64,000 bases of DNA from Nocardiopsis ansamitocini (GCF_030268225.1 NZ_BSQG01000001.1:1353299-1417298), one strand, 5' to 3'. Shown: positions 1 through 10,717, counted from the first letter of the stretch. Numbers and translations: made by a program. The notes: generated by a model from the sequence alone, not told the origin.

Positions 1-367
1 TCGGTAGTTCCTGCTCTCGGTCATCGCATATCCGCCCTTGGTTCCCACATCCTGCCACCGACACGGGTGGCGAAGATTGGTAAGTCTTCTTTGACTGACA
101 TCTCTGCACTCAGTTTTCCGGAGAAGAGATGGACTTCTTCACGCTCCCGCGAGATCTCACCCATCCCGCGCTCGCTTGTGCATCCTTTCACAAGCATCCC
201 CCGTCAAGAAAGGTACAAGTCAGAAAGGTTTAGACCACAAAAAAGCCGACCGATCCTCTATCGTTGCAGGTCAAGAGCCTTGTGAACGGCTTCACGCGGC
301 CGGGGCAACGTGATGGGCCTCACCCGCGAATTCCGACAGCAGAGGACGAAAGCCCCTGTCCCGGGCA
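1..367. other. intergenic region at window edge
   Basis: No complete gene is supported here. On the minus strand an ATG at 22-24 preceded by an AAGG-like stretch would begin M-T-E-S-R-N-Y-R and leave the window, so this may be the 5' end of a leftward gene; eight codons are too few to identify it. Bases 60-290 are less GC-rich than the surroundings and may hold its promoter. A 72-codon rightward reading frame at 67-285 has no family resemblance or good start signal and is not called. Confidence 0.3.
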
Positions 368-401
368 CCGGTCGCCCGCCCCTGAACCGACGGGCGACCG
401 G
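368..401 (-). terminator. hairpin downstream of ppx
   Basis: Perfect 11-bp inverted repeat (CCGGTCGCCCG at 368-378 with CGGGCGACCGG at 391-401) and a 12-nt loop, just past the ppx stop codon. There is no clear U-tract, which is common for actinobacterial terminators. Confidence 0.6.
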
Positions 402-406
402 CCCGT

Positions 407-1399
407 CTAGGGCTGCTCGGACCCCAGCGCCAGGCTCCAGGCGATACCGTCCAGAATGTCGTGCTCACTGGTGACGAACTCGACCGCACCGGTACGGGCC
501 AGGACCCGGTCCAGGATGAGTGCACCGGCGCCGATCACGTCCACCCTGCCCGGGTGCATGACATCGATCTCGGCGCGCTTCTCCCGCGGCATCGCCAGCA
601 GTTCCCCCGCGATCTCGCGCACCCGGTCCGCACTGATGCGGGAGTGGTGGATACGGTCGGGGTCGTAGGCGTCGAGGCCCAGCGCGATACCGGCCACGGT
701 CGTGGCGGTGCCTGCCACGCAGACCACCGTTGCGGCTTCGGCGAGCGGTACGACGGCGGCCGCCTCGTCCAGGGCCGCCTCGATGTCGGCGGTGGCCGCA
801 GCGATCTGCTCGGGAGTCGGCGGGTCGGCGCTGAAGTGGCGTTCGGTCATCCGGACGCACCCGATGTCCACCGATCGAGCGCTGCGGACGACATCGTCCG
901 TGTCGCCGTCCGTGTGCCCCAGCACGAACTCGGTGGAGCCGCCTCCGATGTCCACGACCAGGTAGGGGCGCGCGAAGCCGTCCGCCTCGTCGATCGCCTC
1001 AAGCTCGGCGGTGGCTCCCACGAAAGAGAGCTCGGCCTCCTCGTCACCGGTGATGACCTCGGGTTCGACCCCGATGATCGCGTGTACCCCGTCCAGGAAA
1101 TCAGCCCGGTTGGCGGCATCGCGGGTGGCACTGGTGGCCACCATCCGCACGGTGTCGGGCCCGGGCTCGACACCGTGGGCGCGCATCAGCTCCGCGTAGT
1201 CGCGCAGCGCGGCGAACGTGCGCTCCAGTGCCTCCGGTGAGAACGCGCCCGTACGGTCGACTCCCTCTCCGAGCCGGACCACCTCCATCCGCCGTTGGAG
1301 GTCGAGCAGCTCGACCTCCTCGTCGCCGCCGGTGATGAGTCCGCACAGCAACAGGCGGATGGAATTGGTACCGCAGTCGATCGCCGCGACCGTGTTCAC
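407..1399 (-). CDS. ppx: exopolyphosphatase / Ppx-GppA family phosphatase
   Basis: Hydrolyses terminal phosphates of polyphosphate or pppGpp in the cytosol. The 330-residue protein has the actin-like ATPase fold signature: phosphate-1 motif A-A-I-D-C-G-T-N-S-I-R at residues 5-15 and phosphate-2 motif D-I-G-G-G-S-T at 150-156, with S-A-T-R-D-A near 90. The length fits the short actinobacterial Ppx1/Ppx2 type without the C-terminal HD domain. The GTG start overlaps the stop of the DUF501 gene by 4 bp, so translation is probably coupled. It is the last gene of the eno-ftsB-DUF501-ppx series and is followed by a hairpin. Whether polyphosphate or pppGpp is the main substrate cannot be told. Confidence 0.9.
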   Translation of the reverse strand: MNTVAAIDCGTNSIRLLLCGLITGGDEEVELLDLQRRMEVVRLGEGVDRTGAFSPEALERTFAALRDYAELMRAHGVEPGPDTVRMVATSATRDAANRADFLDGVHAIIGVEPEVITGDEEAELSFVGATAELEAIDEADGFARPYLVVDIGGGSTEFVLGHTDGDTDDVVRSARSVDIGCVRMTERHFSADPPTPEQIAAATADIEAALDEAAAVVPLAEAATVVCVAGTATTVAGIALGLDAYDPDRIHHSRISADRVREIAGELLAMPREKRAEIDVMHPGRVDVIGAGALILDRVLARTGAVEFVTSEHDILDGIAWSLALGSEQP

Positions 1400-1977
1400 T
1401 CGTCGTCCTTGGTGTCGTCGGTGTCGTCAGTGTCGTCGGTGCGCTCGCCCACACATACGCAGGGGCCCTTGGCCCACCACTCGGGGAGAACCTCCAACGC
1501 TTCCTGGCCGAACGGGTTCGTCCCCGGAACCGCCAGTTCGTGACCCACCAGCGCGTGCAGGCACTTGACCCGGGCGGGCATGCCCCCCGCGCTCTGCATC
1601 CCCGCGGGCAGCGGCTCGACGCCGGCCTCAGCGGCGAGCGCGTCGCGTTCGGCAAGGTAGGACTCATGCGCCCGGGTGTAGGCCTCGCGCAACTCGGGGT
1701 CGGCGGCCAGACGCTCGGTCATCTCGCGCATCAGCCCCCCGCCTTCCAGCGTGCCGATGGCCGAGGCCGCACGCGGGCAGGTCAGGTAGTACATGGTCGG
1801 GAACGGGGTGCCGTCCTCCAGACGGGGCGCGGTGCGCACGACGTCGGGAAGGCCGCACGGGCACCGATGGGCCACCCCGCGCACCCCCCGCGGCAGCCGG
1901 CCCAGCTGGAGTTCGACTGCGGCGATGTCATCACTGGTGAACCGCCCCTCGGGGGCGGACTGATCTGGGGAAGTCAT
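1396..1977 (-). CDS. DUF501 domain protein
   Basis: A 193-residue member of the actinobacterial DUF501 family, which lies between ftsB/divIC and ppx in many genomes; its biochemical role is unknown. A Cys-x-Cys (C-P-C-G) near residue 40 and a later T-C-P motif could bind metal, but this is inference. The last 15 residues are an acidic run built from the repeated triplet T-D-D, encoded by a short repetitive stretch just before the stop. It starts at ATG 1977, 68 bp after ftsB, and overlaps ppx by 4 bp. Confidence 0.8.
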   Translation of the reverse strand: MTSPDQSAPEGRFTSDDIAAVELQLGRLPRGVRGVAHRCPCGLPDVVRTAPRLEDGTPFPTMYYLTCPRAASAIGTLEGGGLMREMTERLAADPELREAYTRAHESYLAERDALAAEAGVEPLPAGMQSAGGMPARVKCLHALVGHELAVPGTNPFGQEALEVLPEWWAKGPCVCVGERTDDTDDTDDTKDDE

Positions 1978-2045
1978 GTCGGTTTCAGCCTAGCGGGCTG
2001 CCGCCTCCCGACGATCACGTCCGTACGCCCTCGCGGGCGCAAGGA

Positions 2046-2687
2046 TCAGGGGGCGCGGGGCGGGGCCTGGGCTTCGGGAATTTCCTCGCTGTCGCTTGGC
2101 AGCACGTCAGCGGCGACGACCGACTTCCACAGCTGGGTGAACCAGGGGTCACTCGGCGCGCTGTCCTCCGGGACGTCCGTAGCGGGGTCGTTGCCGTCGA
2201 GGACCACGTACGCCTGTTCGCCCGGATATTGATAGTGCAGTCTGGAGCGCGCCTCACGCTCGATGTAAGCGGGGTCCTGGAGCTCGGCCTGACGCTCGGT
2301 CAGTTCTTGGACCGCCTGCTCGGTACGGGCCTTCTGGTCCTTGAGCTGAGCGATCTCGGAACGCTGGGCGATGTACTCGCGCAGGGGGTAGGCCAGGCTC
2401 AGGGCGATGACGCAGACGAGCAGGCCGAGGATCGCCGCGCGACTGGTCAGCGCCGGCCGGGTCCGCGTCGGCCGCTCGGCCGGGTCCTCAGCCCGCGCGG
2501 CGGGGGCCGGCTTCCCGGCCGGTGCCGCTTTGGCCTTGGCGGTCGTGGCGGCCGGCTTCGCCGAAGCAGCCGGCTTGGGCTTGGCCGCCCCATGGGCCGT
2601 CGGGGCGGTACGGCCGGAGGCACCGGAGGCCGAGGGCCCCGTCTTGCGCGGACGGGAGCCCTTCGGCGGCTCCGGCACCTTCGGCAT
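2046..2687 (-). CDS. FtsB/DivIC family septum formation initiator
   Basis: Predicted bitopic division protein of 213 residues. The N-terminal cytosolic segment is unusually long and rich in Pro, Ala, Lys and Arg. One membrane helix follows (A-I-L-G-L-L-V-C-V-I-A-L-S-L-A), then an extracytoplasmic coiled coil rich in Gln, Glu and Arg, ending in the family's Y-Q-Y-P-G-E region. FtsB/DivIC works with FtsL and FtsQ/DivIB in the divisome. ATG 2687 is chosen because it lies 4 bp after the enolase stop; an in-frame upstream extension would run into eno. The tail after the coiled coil is Pro-rich. Confidence 0.85.
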   Translation of the reverse strand: MPKVPEPPKGSRPRKTGPSASGASGRTAPTAHGAAKPKPAASAKPAATTAKAKAAPAGKPAPAARAEDPAERPTRTRPALTSRAAILGLLVCVIALSLAYPLREYIAQRSEIAQLKDQKARTEQAVQELTERQAELQDPAYIEREARSRLHYQYPGEQAYVVLDGNDPATDVPEDSAPSDPWFTQLWKSVVAADVLPSDSEEIPEAQAPPRAP

Positions 2688-2691
2688 GGGG

Positions 2692-4459
<1,768 letters not shown>

Positions 4460-5509
4460 ATGACCGCGAGACGACCCCGCCCCCTGGCCACCGCCGCGGC
4501 CGCCTGCACCCTGGCCCTGGTCGCCACCGCCTGCGGCACCGGCTCAGCGACCGGCGAGACCGACACCCTGACCCTCGGCTACTTTCCCAACATCACCCAC
4601 GCCCCCGCGCTCGTGGGCGTGGAGAACGGGATCCTGGCCGACGCACTCGGCGCAGACGTCGAACTCGACACCCAGACCTTCAACGCCGGCCCCGATGCGA
4701 TCAACGCGTTGTTCGCCGGCGAGATCGACGCGACCTTCATCGGCCCCAACCCCGCCATCAACGGCTGGTCGGAGTCCAGCGGCACCGCACTGCACATCAT
4801 CGCGGGGTCGACCTCGCGGGGGGCCGGCCTGGTGGCCCGGCCCGGCATCGAGTCGGTGGACGACCTCGAAGGCACGACCATCTCCACACCGCAACTGGGC
4901 AATACCCAGGACGTGGCGCTGCGCTGGTGGGCCCAACAGCGCGGCTGGGAGTTCGATACGGAGGGCGGCGGCGACATCTCGATCGTCCCCCAGGGCAACT
5001 CCGAGATCGTGCAGGCGTTCCTGACCGAAGAGATCGACGCCGCGTGGGTGCCCGAGCCGCACCTCAGCCGTCTGCTGATCGAAGGCGAGGGCAACCTCCT
5101 GGTGGACGAGGCCGACGAGTGGGCCGACACCGACGGCGAGTACGTGACCACGCACCTCATCGTCAACCAGGACTTCTTGGAGGCCGCACCCGACCTGGTG
5201 GCCAAGCTGCTGAGCGGCCATGTGGAGACCGTGGCCTGGATCAACGACAACTCCGAGGACGCGCAGACCGTCGCCAACGACCACCTGGAGAAGATCAGCG
5301 GCGACCGGCTGGACGACGCGATCGTGGCCTCGGCCTTCGAGAACCTGTCCTTCACCACCGACCCGGTGGCCGAGTCCCTTCGTGGCAGTGCCGAGCATGC
5401 CGAGGCCGTGGGCCTGCTCGAACCGGTCGACCTGGAAGGCATCTACGCCCTCGACCTGCTCAACGAGGAGCTGGAGAAGGCTGGCCAGGAGCCCGTGTCG
5501 GGCTTCTAG
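4460..5509 (+). CDS. ABC transporter substrate-binding lipoprotein, sulfonate/nitrate/taurine (SsuA/NrtA) family
   Basis: Predicted solute receptor of 349 residues anchored outside the membrane. A signal peptide (T-A-A-A-A-C-T-L-A-L-V-A-T-A-C) ends in a lipobox-type Cys near residue 25. The mature part opens with L-T-L-G-Y-F-P-N-I-T-H-A-P-A, typical of SsuA/TauA/NrtA NMT1-like receptors, and contains G-P-N-P-A-I-N and a conserved W-V-P-E-P-H. ATG 4460 is preferred over ATG 4433 because it sits right before the signal peptide and has AAGGG about 10 bases upstream. The ATPase and permease genes follow. The ligand is not decided by sequence, but the adjacent TauE/SafE exporter favours an organosulfur compound. 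Confidence 0.85.
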   Translation: MTARRPRPLATAAAACTLALVATACGTGSATGETDTLTLGYFPNITHAPALVGVENGILADALGADVELDTQTFNAGPDAINALFAGEIDATFIGPNPAINGWSESSGTALHIIAGSTSRGAGLVARPGIESVDDLEGTTISTPQLGNTQDVALRWWAQQRGWEFDTEGGGDISIVPQGNSEIVQAFLTEEIDAAWVPEPHLSRLLIEGEGNLLVDEADEWADTDGEYVTTHLIVNQDFLEAAPDLVAKLLSGHVETVAWINDNSEDAQTVANDHLEKISGDRLDDAIVASAFENLSFTTDPVAESLRGSAEHAEAVGLLEPVDLEGIYALDLLNEELEKAGQEPVSGF

Positions 5510-5627
5510 GGGCGGCTTATCGGTGGGGCCGACTCCGCGCACGGCGTTCTGCGCCGGGAGCGGCCCCGCCCACGACGAACGAATCGACACCGCCGGCCGA
5601 CGCCGGCGAGTGGCCTCGGAGGAAGCG

Positions 5628-6428
5628 ATGACCCCAGTCCCCAAGGACGCCGCCGCACCGGCGTCCCCCACCGGCACCGCCGACCCGCCCGCCGTGCGCA
5701 TCCATGACCTGGTCAAGGTCTTCGGCCGCGGCAAGCACACCCTGACCGCGTTGGACGGCCTCTCCCTGGAGGTGGGCAAGGGCGAGTTCGTCTCCGTCCT
5801 CGGCGCCTCAGGGTGCGGCAAGAGCACTCTGCTGTCCCTGGTGGCCGGCCTGGACGCACCCACAGCGGGCACCGTCACCGTCGGTGGGCACCGGGTCTCC
5901 ATGATGTTCCAGGAGGCCGCACTGTTTCCGTGGCTGACGGTGGGGTCCAACATCGAACTCCCCATGAAGGTGCGAAAAGTCGCGCGGGCCGAACGGCGGC
6001 GCCGGGTCGAGGAGCTGCTCGCCCTGGTCCGGCTCAGCGGATTCTCCGGCCGGTTGCCGCACCAGTTGTCGGGTGGGATGCGCCAGCGCGTGGCCCTTGC
6101 CCGCGCCCTGGCCCAGGACGCCGATGTGTTGCTCATGGACGAACCGTTCGGCGCGCTGGACGCCATGACCCGCGACATCCTGCACGACGAACTGGAGCGG
6201 ATCTGGCGCGAACGCGATCTCACCGTCCTGTTCGTCACGCACAACGTGCGTGAAGCGGTCCGGTTGGGCGACCGCGTGGTGCTGCTGTCCAGCCGTCCGG
6301 GCCGAATCATCGAGGAGTTCCCCGTGGTGGAGGAGCGCCCGAGGCGGATCGACTCCGTCGAGGTCGCCGCACGAGCCGCCTCGATCACCGACCGGCTGCG
6401 AGCGGAGGTGGCCCGTCATGCCGCTTGA
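5628..6428 (+). CDS. ABC transporter ATPase, SsuB/TauB/NrtD family
   Basis: Energises the importer. The 266-residue protein has all nucleotide-binding motifs: Walker A G-A-S-G-C-G-K-S-T, Q-loop M-F-Q-E-A-A-L-F-P-W, signature L-S-G-G-M-R-Q-R, Walker B L-L-M-D-E-P-F-G-A-L-D and switch His in V-T-H-N-V. ATG 5628 is chosen because GGAGGAAG precedes it directly; a longer in-frame frame overlaps the receptor gene in another frame and is rejected. Its end overlaps the permease start by 11 bp. Confidence 0.92.
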   Translation: MTPVPKDAAAPASPTGTADPPAVRIHDLVKVFGRGKHTLTALDGLSLEVGKGEFVSVLGASGCGKSTLLSLVAGLDAPTAGTVTVGGHRVSMMFQEAALFPWLTVGSNIELPMKVRKVARAERRRRVEELLALVRLSGFSGRLPHQLSGGMRQRVALARALAQDADVLLMDEPFGALDAMTRDILHDELERIWRERDLTVLFVTHNVREAVRLGDRVVLLSSRPGRIIEEFPVVEERPRRIDSVEVAARAASITDRLRAEVARHAA

Positions 6429-7329
6429 CTCGGCGACGACGGCCCAGCAGAGGGCCGATGCGCGAACCGGGCAGGACGAACGCGAGGTCGCGGGGCTGGA
6501 CGCCCTCGAACTGGGCCCGCAGCGCCTCGTCGAACCCAATGGGTTCGCGGTGTGGGGGAAGCGGCTGTGGGACGCCTCATGGCCCAAGGCCCTCGCCCTG
6601 GTCCTGGTGCTGGGTGCCTGGCAGGCGGTGGTGTGGAGCGAGTGGAAGCCGGAGTTCGTCTTCCCCGGTCCCGACAAGGTCCTTCCCGTGCTGCTGGGCG
6701 AGGTGACCACCCCCCGTTTCTGGGAGGCGATGCAGGTCACCATGCAGCGGGCCCTCAGCGGTTTCGCGCTGGCGGTGGTCGTGGGCGTGCTGGTGGGCGT
6801 GGCGGTCTCGCGGATCAAACCGCTGCGCGCGGCGATCGGCTCGCTGATCACCGGCCTGCAGACGATGCCTTCGATCGTGTGGTTCCCGTTCGCGATGCTG
6901 CTGTACGGGATCACCGAGTCCGCGATCATGTTCGTGATCATCCTGGGCGCGGCCCCCTCCATCGCCAATGGACTGGTCTCCGGCATCGACTACGTGTCGC
7001 CGAACCTGTTGCGGGTCGGCCAGGTGGTCGGGCTTCGCGGTATCGCCCGGTACCGATACCTGATCGTCCCTGCGGCCTTGCCGACGTTCGTGGCAGGGCT
7101 GAAACAGGGCTGGGCATTCGCCTGGCGGTCGCTGATGGCCGGCGAACTCCTGGTGATCATCGACCAACAGAACTCGATCGGCTGGGCGCTGAGTCAGGCC
7201 CGGACGATGAACAACTCCGAACGGCTGCTGTCCTACATCCTGATCGTGCTGATCATCGGAATCGTGATCGACATCTTCTTCAGCTACGCGGACAAGTCGA
7301 TCCGCAAGCGCTGGGGCATCAGCACCTGA
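6418..7329 (+). CDS. ABC transporter permease, SsuC/TauC family
   Basis: Membrane subunit of 303 residues with about six helices after a roughly 45-residue polar N-terminus. The ATPase-coupling EAA-type loop is visible as G-L-R-G-I-A-R-Y-R-Y-L-I-V-P-A-A-L-P, followed by W-R-S-L-M-A-G-E-L-L, which is typical of the SsuC/TauC/NrtB group. It starts at ATG 6418 inside the 3' end of the ATPase gene, so the two are probably translationally coupled. A hairpin follows the stop. Confidence 0.9.
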   Translation: MPLDSATTAQQRADARTGQDEREVAGLDALELGPQRLVEPNGFAVWGKRLWDASWPKALALVLVLGAWQAVVWSEWKPEFVFPGPDKVLPVLLGEVTTPRFWEAMQVTMQRALSGFALAVVVGVLVGVAVSRIKPLRAAIGSLITGLQTMPSIVWFPFAMLLYGITESAIMFVIILGAAPSIANGLVSGIDYVSPNLLRVGQVVGLRGIARYRYLIVPAALPTFVAGLKQGWAFAWRSLMAGELLVIIDQQNSIGWALSQARTMNNSERLLSYILIVLIIGIVIDIFFSYADKSIRKRWGIST

Positions 7330-7337
7330 CGTGTTCT

Positions 7338-7367
7338 CCGGTTGCCCGGCATCGGCCGGACAACCGG
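7338..7367 (+). terminator. hairpin after the ABC permease gene
   Basis: CCGGTTG (7338-7344) pairs with CAACCGG (7361-7367), with an inner CCGGC/GCCGG pair and a four-base loop. It lies 8 bp past the permease stop, without a U-tract, and probably separates the transporter operon from the TauE gene. Confidence 0.55.
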
Positions 7368-7504
7368 CAGGATGCCCCGCCTCCCGGCCGAAGTCGTCGC
7401 CCCGGGACTGGTGAGCGGTCGGGGCCGCGGCCTTTTGACCTGCCGAACCACCTGTCGTCTACAATTCCGACCTAAGCAGTCGATTAGACGGGAAGGCGTC
7501 CTCG

Positions 7505-8416
7505 ATGCAGACCCTCGTCCTGCTCGCCGCGGTCGGTCTGGTGGCCCAACTCGTGGACGGCAGCCTTGGAATGGGTTACGGCGTCACCTCGACCACGCTC
7601 CTCCTCGCCCTGGGCGCGACTCCCGCGACCGCCTCTGCGACCGTTCACCTGGCCCAGATCGGGACGACCCTGTCGTCCGGGGTGTCGCACTGGCGCATGG
7701 GCAACGTGGATTGGGGCGTCGTGCGGAGGATCGCGGTGCCGGGCGCGATCGGTGCCTTCGTCGGGGCGACCGTCCTCAGCAGCGTCTCCACCGAACTGGC
7801 AGCGCCGTTGATGTCGGGCATCCTGCTGTCGCTGGGCGTTTATGTCCTGGTGCGTTTCACCGCCTGGGGAACCCCGCGCGGCCACCTCGGCAAGCCGCTG
7901 CGCACCCGGTTCCTCGCCCCGCTCGGCCTGGTCGGCGGATTCGTCGACGCCACCGGAGGCGGCGGCTGGGGGCCCGTGAGCACCCCTGCCCTGCTCGCCA
8001 GCGGACGGCTGGAGCCGCGCACGGCGATCGGTTCGGTCAGTACCAGCGAGTTCATCGTGGCACTGTCGGCGAGCCTCGGGTTCCTGACCGGCCTCGGCCA
8101 CTCGGGCATCAACCTGGCCTGGGCCGGCGCTCTTCTCATCGGCGGTGTGATCGCCGCTCCGTTCGCCGCATGGATCGTGCGCTACTTCCCCGCACGGGTC
8201 CTGGGCTCGGTGGTGGGCGGCATGATCATCATGACCAACATCCGGACCGTCGTGAACAGCGACTGGCTCCCTCTGGACGGCACCCCACGAATAGCTGTCT
8301 ACCTGCTGGTTCTTACCGTCTGGGTGGGAGCGGTGGTGTGGTCGGTACGGGCCCACCGCATGGAACGGTCCGCCGGAACGGATGCCGCCCGACTCCCGAC
8401 CCCCGTCCGCGGCTGA
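7505..8416 (+). CDS. TauE/SafE (TSUP) family sulfite/sulfonate exporter
   Basis: Polytopic membrane protein of 303 residues with about eight hydrophobic segments in two repeated halves. The first half opens with Q-L-V-D-G-S-L-G-M-G-Y-G and the second with G-L-V-G-G-F-V-D-A-T-G-G-G-G-W-G-P, the paired glycine-rich signatures of the family. Members are linked to export of sulfite, sulfoacetate or related anions, or to sulfur uptake. The neighbouring SsuABC-type importer suggests it disposes of sulfite released from sulfonates. ATG 7505 has GGAAGG eight bases upstream. Confidence 0.88.
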   Translation: MQTLVLLAAVGLVAQLVDGSLGMGYGVTSTTLLLALGATPATASATVHLAQIGTTLSSGVSHWRMGNVDWGVVRRIAVPGAIGAFVGATVLSSVSTELAAPLMSGILLSLGVYVLVRFTAWGTPRGHLGKPLRTRFLAPLGLVGGFVDATGGGGWGPVSTPALLASGRLEPRTAIGSVSTSEFIVALSASLGFLTGLGHSGINLAWAGALLIGGVIAAPFAAWIVRYFPARVLGSVVGGMIIMTNIRTVVNSDWLPLDGTPRIAVYLLVLTVWVGAVVWSVRAHRMERSAGTDAARLPTPVRG

Positions 8417-8562
8417 AGGGGCCCGCCACCGCGCGACAGGGCCTTCCCCGTCCCGGGTCCCGGTACCGCGCGCTCTTCCCACCAGGCGACCCGCTGCCCC
8501 CTCTTCACCCCTGGCCGACCATCACACGCTTATAGTTCGCACTGTCCGATACCCGAGAGAGG

Positions 8563-10020
8563 ATGAGCAAGGCGGAGGGGATGACCGAGAAGACGACGCC
8601 CCGCCCCGGGCGGCGCCGCACCGTCGAACTGCTGATGCTGCTGGCAGCGATCACGGTCTTCGTCATCGGCTTCAGCCTCGCCGGGCTCGGAGTCAACGGC
8701 AGCGTCCCACCCGTTCTGGCCCTGTTCACCGGGGTCCTCGGCGGGGGTGCGATCGCGGTGCACATCGCACTGCGCTACCTGGCCCCTTGGGCCGATCCGC
8801 TCATGCTGCCACTGGGGGTTCTCCTCAACGGCATCGGACTCGTGGTGATCTGGGGCCTGCACGCCGAGGCCGGACGTGACGGGTCCGGAGCCCTCAAACA
8901 GCTCATGTGGACCGGTCTGGGCCTGGCACTGTGCCTGGCCGTGCTGGTGGTGGTGCGCCGTCCCCAACTGTTGCAGCGCTACCCCTATCTGATGGCGCTG
9001 GCAGGCGTGCTCCTGATCGCGTCCCCCATGCTGCCGGTGGTGGGCCTGGACCAGTACGGCGCGCGGCGCTGGCTGTCCTTCGGCACGATCACCGTGCAGC
9101 CCTCGGAGTTCGCCAAACTCCCTCTGGTGGTCTTCCTCGCCGCCTACCTCGGTGTGAAACGGGACGTGCTGGCGCTGGCTGCCAAACAGGTGATGGTGCG
9201 CGAGGTCAAGGTGTTCAGCCTGCCCCGGATGCGCGACATGGGGCCGATGACAGCGGCGTGGGGCATGGCCATCCTCGTCCTGGTCGGCACCAAGGACCTG
9301 GGGACCTCGCTGCTGTTGTTCGGTTTGTTCCTCGCGATGTTCTACATCGCCACGCAGCGCAAGTCCTGGGTGGGGATCGGCCTGGCGATGTTCCTCGCCG
9401 GCGCCTACGCCGCCTACCTGATCTTCTGGCACGTCCAACAGCGCGTCGCGATCTGGCTGGCGCCGTTCGACCCTGAGGTCTACCGCCAGCAGGGCGGCAG
9501 CTACCAGGTTGTCGAGGGTCTCTTCGCGCTCGCTGACGGCGGGCTGCTGGGGATCGGCTTCGGTGCGGGCCGCGCCGCGACCCTGTTCGCGTCCGACTCC
9601 GACCTCATCCTGGTCTCGATCGGGGAGAAGTTCGGCCTGGCCGGGCTCAGCGCCGTGATCCTGGCGATCCTGCTGCTGGTGGAGCGGGGGTTCAGGGTGG
9701 CACTGGCCTCACGCGAGCTCTTCGTCAAACTGATGACGGCCGGACTCGCGTTCCTTTGGGCGTTCCAGGTGTTCGTGGTGCTCGGCGGGGTCACCCTGCT
9801 GATCCCGCTGACCGGCATGACGACTCCGTTGCTGGCCATCGGAGGATCGTCGCTGACCACCAGTTGGATCATCATCGGGCTGTGGCTTCGGGTGGGCGAC
9901 ACCGCACGCCGTCCTGCGCAGGCGGTCACCGGGGAGCCGGGCGAGACCGTGGAGATCTCCCTCAACGACGGGAGGCTCACTGCTGTGCGGCCCAGTACCT
10001 CCGCCATTGATCAGATGTGA
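8563..10020 (+). CDS. SEDS family protein (FtsW/RodA/SpoVE)
   Basis: A 485-residue polytopic membrane protein of the SEDS glycosyltransferase family, which polymerises lipid II with a partner class B PBP. Family signatures are Q-P-S-E-F-A-K-L in the middle, K-D-L-G-T-S-L-L, and the C-terminal G-G-V-T-L-L-I-P-L-T-G-M-T-T-P-L and G-G-S-S-L sequences. About ten helices are visible. No PBP gene is adjacent, so FtsW- or RodA-like function cannot be assigned. ATG 8563 and ATG 8581 are both possible starts. The 3' end overlaps mazG, on the opposite strand, by 44 bp. Confidence 0.88.
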   Translation: MSKAEGMTEKTTPRPGRRRTVELLMLLAAITVFVIGFSLAGLGVNGSVPPVLALFTGVLGGGAIAVHIALRYLAPWADPLMLPLGVLLNGIGLVVIWGLHAEAGRDGSGALKQLMWTGLGLALCLAVLVVVRRPQLLQRYPYLMALAGVLLIASPMLPVVGLDQYGARRWLSFGTITVQPSEFAKLPLVVFLAAYLGVKRDVLALAAKQVMVREVKVFSLPRMRDMGPMTAAWGMAILVLVGTKDLGTSLLLFGLFLAMFYIATQRKSWVGIGLAMFLAGAYAAYLIFWHVQQRVAIWLAPFDPEVYRQQGGSYQVVEGLFALADGGLLGIGFGAGRAATLFASDSDLILVSIGEKFGLAGLSAVILAILLLVERGFRVALASRELFVKLMTAGLAFLWAFQVFVVLGGVTLLIPLTGMTTPLLAIGGSSLTTSWIIIGLWLRVGDTARRPAQAVTGEPGETVEISLNDGRLTAVRPSTSAIDQM

Positions 10021-10717
10021 GGGCCCTCGGGTCCAGGCCGTCGTCGCGAGCGGCGCCCTCTGCGGCACGCAATCGGGTGTCGAAACGGCGGGCCGCCGCG
10101 CGCAGGTCCAGTTCCGGATCGGCCTCGGCCCGACGCTCTGCCGCCACTTCGGCGAACAATCCGCCTCCGGGACCCCGGTCGTCACCGATGAGCTCCTCGG
10201 GAACCCCATTGCGTACGGCACGCTTTTGCAGCTCGTAGGCCAACAGAGCCCCCGGTTGGGCGAAAGGGACCCCGGCCAGCACGGAGGTGTCGGCGGCCTC
10301 GCCCTGCTCAGCGCGCTCGGCCGCCTTGATGGCCTCCCAGTTGGCCTTGACCTCGTCGGCACCCGACACCTGCACGCCTGCGAAAACGTGCGGGTGCCGC
10401 CGCGTGAGTTTGTCGATGACGGCGTCGGCCACGTCGTCGATGGTGAAGCCTTCCGGGCCGCGCTCCTCGGCGACTCGGGCGTGGAAGACCACCTGGAGGA
10501 GCACGTCGCCGAGCTCCCCGGCGAGGGCGTGCAGATCGCCGCTCTCGATCGTCTCCAACGCCTCGTATGCCTCCTCGATGAGGTACTTCGCCAACGTCTC
10601 GTGCGTCTGTCCCGCATCCCAGGGACATTCGCGGCGCAGCGTGTCCATGACCTCCACCAGCGCGAGGAGCCGGTGGCCGGAGGACTGGTCGGCGTGCTCT
10701 TCCACTGTCGGGATCAC
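9977..10717 (-). CDS. mazG: MazG family nucleoside triphosphate pyrophosphohydrolase
   Basis: Hydrolyses (d)NTPs or damaged nucleotides to monophosphate and pyrophosphate. The N-terminal MazG domain shows C-P-W-D-A-G-Q-T-H near residue 30, E-E-A-Y-E-A-L-E and the E-L-G-D-V-L-L-Q-V-V-F-H metal-binding helix. At 246 residues it has one clear catalytic domain and a less conserved C-terminal part, as in mycobacterial MazG. The GTG start overlaps the stop of the upstream lipoprotein gene by 4 bp. Its last 44 bp overlap the 3' end of the convergent SEDS gene. Confidence 0.92.
   Translation of the reverse strand: MIPTVEEHADQSSGHRLLALVEVMDTLRRECPWDAGQTHETLAKYLIEEAYEALETIESGDLHALAGELGDVLLQVVFHARVAEERGPEGFTIDDVADAVIDKLTRRHPHVFAGVQVSGADEVKANWEAIKAAERAEQGEAADTSVLAGVPFAQPGALLAYELQKRAVRNGVPEELIGDDRGPGGGLFAEVAAERRAEADPELDLRAAARRFDTRLRAAEGAARDDGLDPRALTSDQWRRYWAAQQ

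Noticed and set aside
8563-10020. Assignment of the SEDS gene as ftsW or rodA
   Set aside because: Family motifs are clear, but no partner PBP or mur gene is adjacent and the sequence alone does not separate the two, so no symbol is given.
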